A DNA stretch of 64,000 nucleotides from Timaviella obliquedivisa GSE-PSE-MK23-08B (GTDB taxonomy: Bacteria > Cyanobacteriota > Cyanobacteriia > Elainellales > Elainellaceae): positions 1-64,000 of the forward strand of contig JAHHII010000010.1 of assembly GCA_019358855.1 (NCBI GenBank). The letters are read 5' to 3'. Positions 1 through 11,400 of this stretch are shown here, piece after piece. Position 1 is the stretch's first letter, and every line of letters begins with the position of its first letter. Both the position numbers and the translations under genes were made by a program. The notes beneath the pieces were generated by a model that made no database searches, was not told where the DNA came from, and saw only the letters and a program-made list of their open reading frames with translations.

Positions 1-126
1 AAAGGCGCAGGGGAACAGCAGAATCCCAGACCAGCCCACAAATACAAATCTGTCGCGCTTGAGCCAATCGTCGAGAACGTCGAATACGCCTCGATTAGCT
101 TGCGGACGTCCCATTGCTATGGTCAT
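1..126 (-). CDS. psbD: Photosystem II D2 protein, 5' end only (partial)
   Basis: Reads leftward from ATG at 126 and runs off the window after 42 codons. The visible N-terminus ([13 protein letters not shown], then [13 protein letters not shown] and [14 protein letters not shown]) matches the highly conserved start of D2, the reaction-centre subunit that with D1 binds the P680 chlorophylls, pheophytin and plastoquinone QA in the thylakoid membrane. A GGAG ribosome-binding motif lies about 10 bases before the start. In many cyanobacteria psbC follows and overlaps psbD; that would lie outside the window. The 260 bases between this start and the next gene (plus strand, 388) should hold its promoter. 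Identity is secure; the rest of the gene is not visible. Confidence 0.96.
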   Translation of the reverse strand, partial: MTIAMGRPQANRGVFDVLDDWLKRDRFVFVGWSGILLFPCAF

Positions 127-387
127 CGTGCAAATCTCCAAAAAAATATGTAGATAATGATTTCAAACTCTCCCGACCTTGACCCTAGTCCTAAAAATCA
201 ACCAGAAGTAGTGACAAAATGTGAGGAGTGTTTACGTTTCTTTACTAGTTACTCATTATAGGGATTTTGCCCTGACCTGGAAACCCGCGAGATGAAATTT
301 TTTGCGAAAGTCCAATGCTCCCCACTTCGGCAGGGGAAGATAGCTACTATATAGATAGTCAAGTAAGTTTTTGATTCACAGAATTCT

Positions 388-666
388 ATGTTTGTAATTG
401 ACATTAATTTGAAAGGCTCACCTGTGTCGCTCTCGGTGCAGCGTAAGAGTGAAGAGGATGCTAAGGCTTTGTACCAAGAAGTTTTGGCGGCGATTCGGTC
501 GGGTTCGCCTGTCACTATTGAGCTAAGCTGTGAACAGCAGGTGGGTAAAACGTTTGGGGCTCTGGTCAGCGAAATCTCAGCAGTGCAGATGGCAGAGAAG
601 TCGGGTACAGGAGCAGCTTCAGGAAGACCACCAGGCTTTTTTACACCTGTCATAGAGTCGGTGTAA
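388..666 (+). CDS. Small conserved protein of unknown function (92 aa)
   Basis: I do not recognise a named domain. The first ~65 residues look like a compact alpha/beta fold (a beta-strand start MFVIDINLKG, a helix rich in E/K/A, then a strand TIELSCEQQ). The C-terminus is Gly/Pro rich (SGRPPGFFTPVIESV). There is no signal peptide or membrane segment. It ends 28 bases before the following ABC ATPase on the same strand, so the two may be co-transcribed. No strong ribosome-binding site is visible before the ATG, so the start is provisional. The opposite-strand frame across this gene is a shadow. I infer a conserved cyanobacterial protein from its clean coding character. Confidence 0.7.
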   Translation: MFVIDINLKGSPVSLSVQRKSEEDAKALYQEVLAAIRSGSPVTIELSCEQQVGKTFGALVSEISAVQMAEKSGTGAASGRPPGFFTPVIESV

Positions 667-694
667 AAGTTAAGGAACAGTAGAGAGAAAAACA

Positions 695-1378
695 GTGGCA
701 GAGAATAGGTTAGCGATCGCTATTAAAGATGTCAGCTTCCACTGGTCACCCGAAGCTCCAATCTTGCAGGATTGCTCCTTAGAAGTGCCACAAGGTCAGT
801 TTTGGATGCTTCTGGGCACCAATGGTAGTGGCAAATCTACGTTGCTCCGTCTCCTTATTGGGTTAATGATGCCTCAGTCTGGACAGATTGAAGTCCTCCC
901 GCCAGTAGGTTTTGTATTTCAGAACCCCGACCATCAACTCGTTATGCCTACAGTTGGAGCCGATGTCGCGTTTGGGCTGGTAGAAGAAAAGCTATCGTTT
1001 GGACAAATTCATCAGCGAGTGGGGGAAGCCTTGAACGCAGTTAACTTACTGCATTTGCAACGCCGACCGATTTACGCATTGAGTGGTGGACAAAAGCAAC
1101 GGATTGCCATTGCTGGGGCGATCGCCCGTCACTGCGAAGTTTTGTTGCTTGACGAACCTACTGCCCTCCTTGACCCGGATAGCCAGCTTGATTTAGTTGC
1201 CCAAGTGCGGCAACTGGTCAAAAACCGAGGTATGACTGCCCTTTGGGTGACCCATCGTCTTGAAGAGCTAGACTATGCCGATGGTGCCTTTTTACTAGAA
1301 AAAGGGCGCGTTGTTGATCAGGGCGATCCAGAGCGGCTGAAGCAACGCTTAATGTGGCATGGGGAAGAAGTCGCATAA
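695..1378 (+). CDS. ABC transporter ATP-binding protein, CbiO/EcfA type
   Basis: A single nucleotide-binding domain of 227 residues with GTG start. Visible motifs in order: Walker A GTNGSGKST (residues 41-49), Q-loop FQNPDHQ, ABC signature LSGGQKQR, Walker B LLLDEPTALLD and the switch histidine in VTHRLEE. The FQNPDHQ Q-loop is typical of the energy-coupling-factor (Cbi/Eca) subgroup that powers cobalt, nickel, biotin or other vitamin and metal uptake. No transmembrane partner is adjacent, so the substrate cannot be told; many cyanobacteria carry such a lone ATPase. Bases just upstream (AGAGAGAAAAACA) are purine rich and could serve ribosome binding. It would act at the cytosolic face of the plasma membrane. 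Confidence 0.85.
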   Translation: MAENRLAIAIKDVSFHWSPEAPILQDCSLEVPQGQFWMLLGTNGSGKSTLLRLLIGLMMPQSGQIEVLPPVGFVFQNPDHQLVMPTVGADVAFGLVEEKLSFGQIHQRVGEALNAVNLLHLQRRPIYALSGGQKQRIAIAGAIARHCEVLLLDEPTALLDPDSQLDLVAQVRQLVKNRGMTALWVTHRLEELDYADGAFLLEKGRVVDQGDPERLKQRLMWHGEEVA

Positions 1379-1462
1379 TGCAGGTTTACATCTTTCAACA
1401 AAGCACAGCATTATATAAGGAGATTCACTCTACTTCTCTTCATGCTGCCGTAAACCGACACT

Positions 1463-2035
1463 ATGCCCCGCTCTCCTTCGCCTCAAGCAATTTTGCTAGT
1501 TGACGGCTACAACATGATTGGAGCCTGGGCAAGCCTGAAGAAAACGCGCGATCGTCATGGGTTAGAAGCAGCCCGGCAGGATTTGGCAACTGCGCTAATT
1601 GGCTACAGTGCGTATGAAGGATTTGATACTCAGATTGTTTTCGATGCCCAATATCAAGATCATCCGGGTAGCCGAGAAGTACTAACGGGCAGCGTTTCAC
1701 TGTGCTACACCGACTACAAACAAACAGCAGATACCTATATTGAAAAAACCTGTGCTCTGTTTCGCAAAGACCTACGAAAGTTTGAGCAAAGGCTGATTGT
1801 GGCGACCTCTGACCGAGCGCAGCAGCTAACCGTTGTAGGGTATGGCGCAGAGTGGATGTCGGCACAGCGGCTCTTGGCAGAGATTGAATTAGCAGAGTTG
1901 CGCGTTAGCCGGAAGCAACGATCGGTACAGAAGAAAGGGCGATCGCCTCAGCGCTTTTTGTCCAATGCCCTTGATCCTGAGGCACGACAACGCTTGACTA
2001 AAATGCGGGAAGGAGATCAGCGGCAAGAGCGATGA
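1463..2035 (+). CDS. NYN domain protein, YacP/Rae1 family
   Basis: The N-terminus ILLVDGYNMIGAW (Asp14 and Asn17) is the signature of the NYN (PIN-like) nuclease fold. Later acidic residues in FDAQYQ and the TADTYIEK segment are the usual remaining metal ligands, and IVATSD is the last core strand. In Bacillus this family (YacP, Rae1) is a ribosome-associated mRNA endonuclease; plant and cyanobacterial members are less studied. The 190-residue length fits the family. The last ~40 residues are basic (RKQRSVQKKGRSPQR), consistent with RNA binding. It is preceded by a short gap after the ABC ATPase and followed by tRNA-Asn. The family assignment is firm; RNase activity is inferred. Confidence 0.85.
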   Translation: MPRSPSPQAILLVDGYNMIGAWASLKKTRDRHGLEAARQDLATALIGYSAYEGFDTQIVFDAQYQDHPGSREVLTGSVSLCYTDYKQTADTYIEKTCALFRKDLRKFEQRLIVATSDRAQQLTVVGYGAEWMSAQRLLAEIELAELRVSRKQRSVQKKGRSPQRFLSNALDPEARQRLTKMREGDQRQER

Positions 2036-2108
2036 GCGATCGGGCACGAAAGAAATTTTCGTAAAGCTTGCCAAAGTGATTCGTTGGTCGTTATTATTAG
2101 ATTCGCTA

Positions 2109-2180
<72 letters not shown>

Positions 2181-2339
2181 TTTTTGTAAACTGAATAGTT
2201 AGTGAATCGTCAAAAACTCTTGAAATAGAGCCGCTAACTCACTGATTCGCCACTCTGCACAGCTTTACAGTGCTCCAACAGATTATGATGTGTTGGCTAG
2301 GGCACCTGTGAAGACTAGCAGAGGAGTCAACAAAGCCTT

Positions 2340-4160
2340 GTGAAAATTTCGGCTAATCATCCCTGGTTTCATCCCTTCATGCTGCTTATTTGGGTAGCAG
2401 TGGGGCTAATGTTGCGACTGATGCATCTTGCCGACAAGACTTTATGGACAGACGAATTCGCCACGATCGTTTTTAGTTTAGGACACACTTTTTACAGTGT
2501 GCCGCTCGATCAGATCATTACGTCTGAACAGTTGCTTCAGCCTTTGCAACCTGACTCCGTTTCTGGGATTAGAGAAGTCGTTGGCAACTTAATGAATGAA
2601 AGCAATCATCCGCCGCTTTACTTTGTCCTGACTCATTTTTGGCTAAAGTTATTCCCGACTTCTAATGAACTGGTATCGGTTTGGGCAGTGCGATCGCTCT
2701 CTGCTCTTTTCGGGGTGGCGGCAATTCCAGCCACTTACGTACTGGGCTGGGTTGCGTTTCGCTCTCGTCTTGCTGCTCAGATTTCAGCAGCACTGATGGC
2801 AGTGTCGCCCTTTGGGTTGTATTTGGCGCAAGAAGCGCGGCACTATACATTACCTGTGCTGTGGGTCATTGCCTCCCTTTGCTGTTTAATTTTTGCGGTA
2901 CAGAGCATTCGCGATCGTACTTCATTGCCTTTATCTATTTGTGTTGTCTGGATCGTGATTAATGCGCTAGGGTTGGCAACTCATTTCTTTTTTGCCTTCA
3001 CTTTGGCGGCAGAAGCAATGGTAATCGCAATGGCAGGACTTGTGCAAAGCTGGCGAGAACGCGGTACTTGGTACTCATCGGCTCACTGGTGGCGCATTTG
3101 GATGGTGGCAGTTGGCACAGCAGGATCGGGTCTAGTTTGGTTCCCATTTTTGAAAGATGCGCAAGACAGCGAATTAACTCGCTGGATTTTTCGAGATTTG
3201 GCGTCAGGGTGGAATTGGCTGATGCCGATCGCCCAGGCGATCGCGGGCTGGATCACAATGCTGTATCTCTTGCCCATTCAAACCTCGTCTTTTTGGCTTA
3301 ACTGGGTTTCTGGCTTTTTGCTGATTGGTCTAACAATTTGGACAGTTCCTAAACTTTACTGGGGGCTAAAAACCGAGAACTTAGGGCAAGAAAAACGTCT
3401 GGCTGCTTGGACATTGGAGGGCTTTGTTAGCGCGGCAGTCCTCCTTTTCTTTGGGGTAACTTACTTTTTCAGCGCTGACCTGACTAGCGCATTTCGTTAT
3501 AACTTTGTATATTTTCCAGCAGTAATTGTACTAGTGGGTATGGGGCTAGCAACGGGCTGGAATGCTGCCCATAAAATTGCTAATGTGTCAGCAACTAAAG
3601 TGCCTTATGGGTTGTTGGGGGTGCTGCGTACAGGTGGGAAAAACGGGGTTATTTTGCTCGGGCTATTAAGTTGTTTAGGAGCTTTAACAGTGGTTTCTAA
3701 TTTGAGCTACCAAAAAATCCATCGTCCTGATGTGGTAGCACAAGCAATTCAGCAGCAGTCTATTCAATCTTTCCAGCAATCTAGGGTGCCCTCCACGGCA
3801 CTAGTGGCGATCGCTCATCGCACCCATGGGCAAACAGGCAGAATGATGGGCATTGCCTGGAATTTACAACACTCTGCCCAACTCAATCATTTGCAACCGT
3901 TGTTCTTACTAGCCCATCAAAGCGAGCAACCGCGATCGGTCATAATTGCACTTCGCAAAGCCTTGAACCAGCTTGATACACCGTTAGACCTGTGGCTAAT
4001 TAATTTTCAGGATGTTCCGACCTCATCACTTGATAACGTGCTGCAACGAAATAAATGTAGAGCCTCAGCTAAAACTCAATCGGTAGATGGGTATCGTTAT
4101 CGATTGTATCAGTGTACTCAGAAGACTGAGGGCGCAAAGAAGCCTAAAAGCCAGAGCTAG
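2340..4160 (+). CDS. GT-C fold membrane glycosyltransferase, GT39/ArnT-like
   Basis: A 606-residue polytopic protein. Many hydrophobic segments are visible: residues about 12-28, 130-160, 165-190, 200-235 and further ones to residue 470. The soluble C-terminal ~130 residues are probably extracytoplasmic. After the first membrane helix comes LADKTLWTDEF; an acidic pair in this first loop is the catalytic and metal-site mark of GT-C enzymes using polyprenyl-phosphate sugars (GT39, GT83, PMT families). LAQEARHYTLPVLW fits the same fold. It starts with GTG at 2340. It stands alone and converges on the thioredoxin gene. Sugar and acceptor are unknown; roles in cell-envelope glycan or protein glycosylation are possible. 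Confidence 0.8.
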   Translation: MKISANHPWFHPFMLLIWVAVGLMLRLMHLADKTLWTDEFATIVFSLGHTFYSVPLDQIITSEQLLQPLQPDSVSGIREVVGNLMNESNHPPLYFVLTHFWLKLFPTSNELVSVWAVRSLSALFGVAAIPATYVLGWVAFRSRLAAQISAALMAVSPFGLYLAQEARHYTLPVLWVIASLCCLIFAVQSIRDRTSLPLSICVVWIVINALGLATHFFFAFTLAAEAMVIAMAGLVQSWRERGTWYSSAHWWRIWMVAVGTAGSGLVWFPFLKDAQDSELTRWIFRDLASGWNWLMPIAQAIAGWITMLYLLPIQTSSFWLNWVSGFLLIGLTIWTVPKLYWGLKTENLGQEKRLAAWTLEGFVSAAVLLFFGVTYFFSADLTSAFRYNFVYFPAVIVLVGMGLATGWNAAHKIANVSATKVPYGLLGVLRTGGKNGVILLGLLSCLGALTVVSNLSYQKIHRPDVVAQAIQQQSIQSFQQSRVPSTALVAIAHRTHGQTGRMMGIAWNLQHSAQLNHLQPLFLLAHQSEQPRSVIIALRKALNQLDTPLDLWLINFQDVPTSSLDNVLQRNKCRASAKTQSVDGYRYRLYQCTQKTEGAKKPKSQS

Positions 4161-4182
4161 GCGATCGCCCTAAGGCGCTACA

Positions 4183-4500
4183 CTACGCGATCGCTTGCAG
4201 TCGTTTAACTAGATCCTCTGCCTTAATAACGCCTTCAATGCGATCGATCGGCTGCCCTGCCTTAAATAAAATCAAGGTTGGTAAAGAATGAATCTGATGC
4301 TGAGTCGCTAGTTCTGGGTACTTATCAGTATCGATTTTGACGATCTTGACACTCTGCCTCATTTCAGCGTTTACCTCGTCTAAAATGCCCGCCATCACTT
4401 GGCAAGGGCCACACCAAGTGGCGTAAAAGTCTACGAGAAGCAAACCATCAGTACTAGAAATCAGGTCTTGGAAGCTGGTGAACTTTTGTTTGGTTGCCAT
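4183..4500 (-). CDS. trxA: Thioredoxin
   Basis: A 105-residue single-domain thioredoxin. The active-site motif WCGPC lies at residues 29-33 inside DFYATWCGPC, and the cis-proline loop is HSLPTL near residue 74. It reduces disulfides in target enzymes and receives electrons from ferredoxin- or NADPH-thioredoxin reductase in the cytosol. The N-terminus (TKQKFTSFQDLI) resembles cyanobacterial/plastid y-type thioredoxins more than the abundant m-type; that subclass call is from memory and tentative. It is transcribed toward the glycosyltransferase gene (convergent, 22 bases apart). ATG at 4500 was chosen because an upstream extension in another frame shows no family similarity. Confidence 0.93.
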   Translation of the reverse strand: MATKQKFTSFQDLISSTDGLLLVDFYATWCGPCQVMAGILDEVNAEMRQSVKIVKIDTDKYPELATQHQIHSLPTLILFKAGQPIDRIEGVIKAEDLVKRLQAIA

Positions 4501-4675
4501 GTTTTTCAGAGGTAAAAGCTCGGTTCTTTGATGTTAATGAAAATTTTGCGATCGGTGGCTGGCAGCGCAAATGTCGTAACATAATTGAGCAATTTTTATT
4601 GAGCAATTTTTTGATGGCTCTGGGTAGTTCGTTCAAGATTTTGGCATTCAAAGTTTTCATAAAGTCTTTATTTGA

Positions 4676-5443
<768 letters not shown>

Positions 5444-5483
5444 TTAGCCAGAGCTAGTATATTTGAAACATTAGGAGAAATGA

Positions 5484-5656
5484 GTGCTTCCTACGGCAGA
5501 GCAGTTATCTAGTTGTTTTGTCTTGACCTGCTGGGCTACCAGGATGTATCTACCTGTTTTCCTAGTCCGAATGGATGAACAAACAGGGAAAGTATTTTTT
5601 TTGGCAGGCGAAGAGACTGAAGTATCGATTGAACGCAATGGACTTTGGAGTTATCT

Positions 5657-5660
<4 letters not shown>
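5484..5660 (+). CDS. DUF6888-like small protein (58 aa), first gene of a coupled pair
   Basis: An intact short frame that starts with GTG at 5484, six bases after AGGAG (5473-5477). The product begins VLPTAEQLSSCFVLTCWA and ends with FFLAGEETEVSIERNGLWSYL. The same layout (LPTxEQ...C near the start; ILAxE-x-IxISRDGIWRF at the end) recurs in the broken gene near 31.1 kb, and in both places a DUF6887-like gene follows. I recall this as the cyanobacterial DUF6888 family; the name is from memory, the paralogy is seen directly. The stop overlaps the next start as ATGA (5657-5660), indicating translational coupling. Function unknown; a toxin-antitoxin-like pair is one possibility. Confidence 0.72.
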
Positions 5661-7655
<1,995 letters not shown>

Positions 7656-7680
7656 GCCTGACTAGACTTCTATATTTCTC

Positions 7681-7724
7681 AACAAGAAGGGACGATCGCA
7701 CTTAAGCGATCGTCCCTTCTTGTT
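7681..7724 (+). terminator. Strong hairpin, probable groEL terminator
   Basis: A perfect 19-bp inverted repeat (7681-7699 with 7706-7724) with a six-base ACTTAA loop, 25 bases after the groEL stop. The stem contains the HIP1-like core CGATCGC. Downstream T residues are few (TTCTTGTT lies inside the stem), so it is an atypical intrinsic terminator or a transcript-stabilising 3' hairpin. Confidence 0.75.
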
Positions 7725-7761
7725 GGGACAGTACAATTGATGGGTAGCGTTGTAGCGATCG

Positions 7762-8421
7762 ATGGTTAACACTCCTGTAGCTCCAAGCCCTTCTGTTTCG
7801 GTTGATTTGCCTGAGAAACGAGTGCAGCTTTACAACATTAGTTGGCAAGCCTATGAATCAATCTTGGCTGCAATTGGCGATCGGCGATCGGCTCGGCTCA
7901 GTTATTACAGAGGTACGCTTGAAATTATGACTCCGCTGGAAAAACACGAAAATTCTAGTGACTCTATCGATCACTTTATCCAGGTTCTAACCGAGGAGGG
8001 CGATCTCAACATTAAGAGCATGGCATCTACAACGCTTAATCGAGCTGATCTTAAAGTTGGAGCAGAACCAGACAAAGGTTACTACATTGCCAATGAACCA
8101 TTGGTGCGAGGCAAAATTGTTGATCTAAACGCTGATCCACCGCCCGATTTAATTGTGGAAGTCGATATGACTCACACCGATATCAACAAAAACGCACTTT
8201 ATGCCGAAATGGGTGTGCCTGAGTTTTGGCGCTATAACGGACAAATTCTGACGATTTATTGTCTCAAGGGTGGCGTTTACGAGGCAGTTGAAACAAGCCC
8301 GACCTTTCCAGATGTCCCTAAAGAGCGGCTCTATCAATTTCTTCAAGATTGCGCCGAAGTGGGTGAAACCCAGGCAAAGCGAAATCTTCGAAATTGGATT
8401 AAGGAGCAGATTGCAATTTAA
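7762..8421 (+). CDS. Uma2 family (PD-(D/E)XK-like) protein
   Basis: A 219-residue member of the Uma2/DUF820 family, very abundant in cyanobacteria. Visible family marks: an early ISWQAYESIL segment, SYYRGTLEIMTPLEKHE, and the restriction-endonuclease-like core PDLIVEVDMTH followed by NKNALYAEMGVPEFWRY. The pattern of an acidic residue, then D-x(n)-E-V-D, is the presumed metal site. Biological role is not established; an endonuclease linked to mobile DNA has been proposed. It is monocistronic and converges on the large sensor gene. Two further Uma2 genes lie at about 37.0-37.6 and 46.8-47.4 kb; this one most resembles the 46.8-kb copy in its SYYRG/SYYHG start. Confidence 0.88.
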   Translation: MVNTPVAPSPSVSVDLPEKRVQLYNISWQAYESILAAIGDRRSARLSYYRGTLEIMTPLEKHENSSDSIDHFIQVLTEEGDLNIKSMASTTLNRADLKVGAEPDKGYYIANEPLVRGKIVDLNADPPPDLIVEVDMTHTDINKNALYAEMGVPEFWRYNGQILTIYCLKGGVYEAVETSPTFPDVPKERLYQFLQDCAEVGETQAKRNLRNWIKEQIAI

Positions 8422-8457
8422 TATTCGTAAAAAATTTGACCCGATCGCCCTTACCCA

Positions 8458-11400
8458 TCAAGCGCGTCCCGTTAATCTAGCAACTATCATTACTAACTGA
8501 TCTGGATCAACAGGTTTAGCGATATGAGCTTGGAACCCAGCCTCGATCGCCATTTGTCGCTCTTGCTCACCAGCGTAGCCAGTCAGCGCAACAGCAGGAA
8601 TTTGTCCTCCAGCTTCAGCACTAAGCGATCGGACTTGTTTAATTAGAAAGTAGCCATTTTCCCCTGGCATTCCAATATCAGAGATCAGCACATTGTATCG
8701 ATTAGGGTATTCGCTGAGAGCGGCGATCGCGGCTTTGGCACTAGCAACAGCCCGCACTTCTGCTCCATGCTGTTCTAGGACAAATTGAAACATCTCACGG
8801 GTATCCACCTGGTCATCAACCACTAATAGGTGTAACCCTTCTAGCGAAAGAACTGCATTACTTGAGCTAGCAATAGGCGCATCTAATGCAGTGAGTTCTG
8901 GCTCATTCTGATTCAGTGGTGCAGGTTCTTGAGGTAACGATTGCAGAGGCAGGCGTACAATCATGGTGGTTCCTTGCGCTGCACCCAAACTTTCAGCTTG
9001 AATGGTGCCGCCATGCAGTTCAATTAGCTGCCGCACGATCGCCAGCCCCAATCCTAGACCTTGACTGGCTTTTGTGCTGCTAGCATCACCTTGGCGAAAG
9101 CGATCGAAGATATAGGGCAACAAGTCTGCCTCAATCCCTTGTCCGGTGTCGCTGACTCGAATTTCTGCGTAGGTCGGCAAAGCTTCCAGAGTGATTTCGA
9201 CTCGTCCACCCGATGGCGTGAATTTAATAGCGTTAGAGAGCAGATTCCATAAAACTTGCTGAAGGCGATCGCTATCCCCCAGAATAGACACCGGATTTAA
9301 CGATGAAATAATTTGAATGCTTTTTGCCTGCGCCGAGAGTTGCACAATGGCGATCGCCGATTCCACTACCAATAGCAGATCGATTGGGCAAGTAGTCAGC
9401 CGCAGCTTTCCGCTGACAATGCGAGAAGTATCAAGCAAATCTTCAATAAGCTGGGATTGGGCTTTGGCGCTCTGCTCAATCACTTCTAGGGCACGAGCCT
9501 CGGCAGTGCTATCCAGCGTGCGACTACTCAGCAGCTTTGCCCAACCCATCATAGAATTCAGCGGGCTACGCAATTCGTGGGAAAGGTTTGAGAGAAACTC
9601 GTCCTTCGCTTGGTTTGCCATTTCCGCCTGTTTCCGGGCAGATTGCTCCTGCATTAAAAGTTGCGATCGCTCAGTTTCAAACTGCTTACGCTCTGTAATA
9701 TCTTCGATCGACAGCAGCAGCATGAGGGAATCATTTCGTCGGAGCTTACAGGCATTGAGCAACATCGTTTTTTGCCCAATTCGCTCAAAATAATGCTCGA
9801 TCTCCAGATCCTCAATCTCCACCTGATTGTCCAAAAGATCGGTCAAGCTAGAGCGCAGTTGAGGAATGTTCCACTGCCCATTGCCTAGCGCAAACAGAGA
9901 GGATTGCTCGGTTTCAGCCTTTGAAACCTGAAACGTATCGTAGAACGATCGACTGGCAGTGTTCACTCGCAGGTCAGTATCTAGAATGACTAAAGGCGTG
10001 GGTACCGTCTCGACGATCGTTTCAGCATAGTTTCGAGCCGACTCTATCGTTGCAGCACTCTGCTTGAGCGCGTTAATATCACTTAAAACAATCATCACAC
10101 CGTTAATCTGGTTTTCGGTGGTGCGATAAGGGCGAATGCGAAGCGTATACCAATATCCTGCCTGAGTCTGAACTTCTTGTTCTCTGGCTTGAAGCGTCTC
10201 CATCACCTCTAAAATCCTGGCTTCCAGGTTAGGAACCTCAAGGCTAGATCGAATATCGCTAAAGGGTCGCCCAATATCTGTAGTAATCAAATTAAAAAGT
10301 TGCTGCGCTGAGGGTGTAAAGCGGCGAATTCGCAAATCGTTATCCAGTACCAAGATCGGAATATTGATACTGGCAAGAAAGTTTACCAGGTCGTTATTGA
10401 CTTGCTGAAGTTCAAGATTTGAGTTACGAAGTTCTTCGTTGGTGGTGGTGAGTTCTTCGTTAGAGGATTGAATTTCTTCTTTAGCAGTTTGGAGTTCTTC
10501 ATTGGTGCTTTGCAACTCCTCATTACTTGATAGAATTTCTTCGTTAGCAACTCTCAGGTCTTGGTTAAGATACTCTTGCTCCTGAATCATGGCTTGCAGA
10601 TACGCTTGAGCCACTGTTTTTTCTTGCGCGGTGGTTGCAAGTGCCTGTCTTAACTGGATGTTTTCACGCTCCCAATCGCCTAATTCTGCGCCTTCAGAGA
10701 GCATGGGGCTAGAATTCTGAATGGGCAGTGCAGCCTCTTCAAACAGCACTAGAAAGTAGCGTGATTCAGCGATCGCCGACTGAATCGGAATCACTTCAAG
10801 GTTAACGACCCTAGAGCGCGCTGCTTCGCAGATACCGCTAGGGTCGCCCAATTCAACCTGAATTCCGGCTTGCCGAACTGAAATATTCTGGGTTTGGGCT
10901 TGAAAAATTGCGGTACGCAGATCCATTGATAAGCCAGCATCCACCATTGCCAACAAGTTTAGGTTGGGCGCTCCCGCTGCCAGCTTAAGGTAGGGTGTTG
11001 TGTCTCCGCGCAGTTGCAAAATCTCCATTTGGTCATTGACCACAACCCCTACAGGCGCATAACGATTGAGGATCATCTGGTCGATTTCTCGCTGTAAATT
11101 AAATCGACTTGTCGAATTGCCTAATGCTCGCGGTTGCTCGTCTTTTTTAACCATGGGATAGGGACTGGTCGTAAACGAGAAAATCGGATTTGTCGCGGTT
11201 AATTTTTTAGCATAAATCTTAGAGCGTTGCTCTACCAGCAAAAATAAATCCCCAGCCTTACCTACACTTTCGGAAGTGCCCAGCATGAGAAAACCGCCAG
11301 AGTTAAGGCTGTAGTGAAAAATGGGCATTACCCGCTTTTGCAACGGCTCTGCCAGATAAATCATCACGTTGCGACAGCTAATTAGATCGAGGTTAGAAAA

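Noticed and set aside
180-260. ACTCCTCACA motif on the minus strand between psbD and the first plus-strand gene, recalling the Yfr1 small RNA.
   Set aside because: Only the short motif matches; no flanking hairpin and no terminator stem follow, so Yfr1 cannot be supported.
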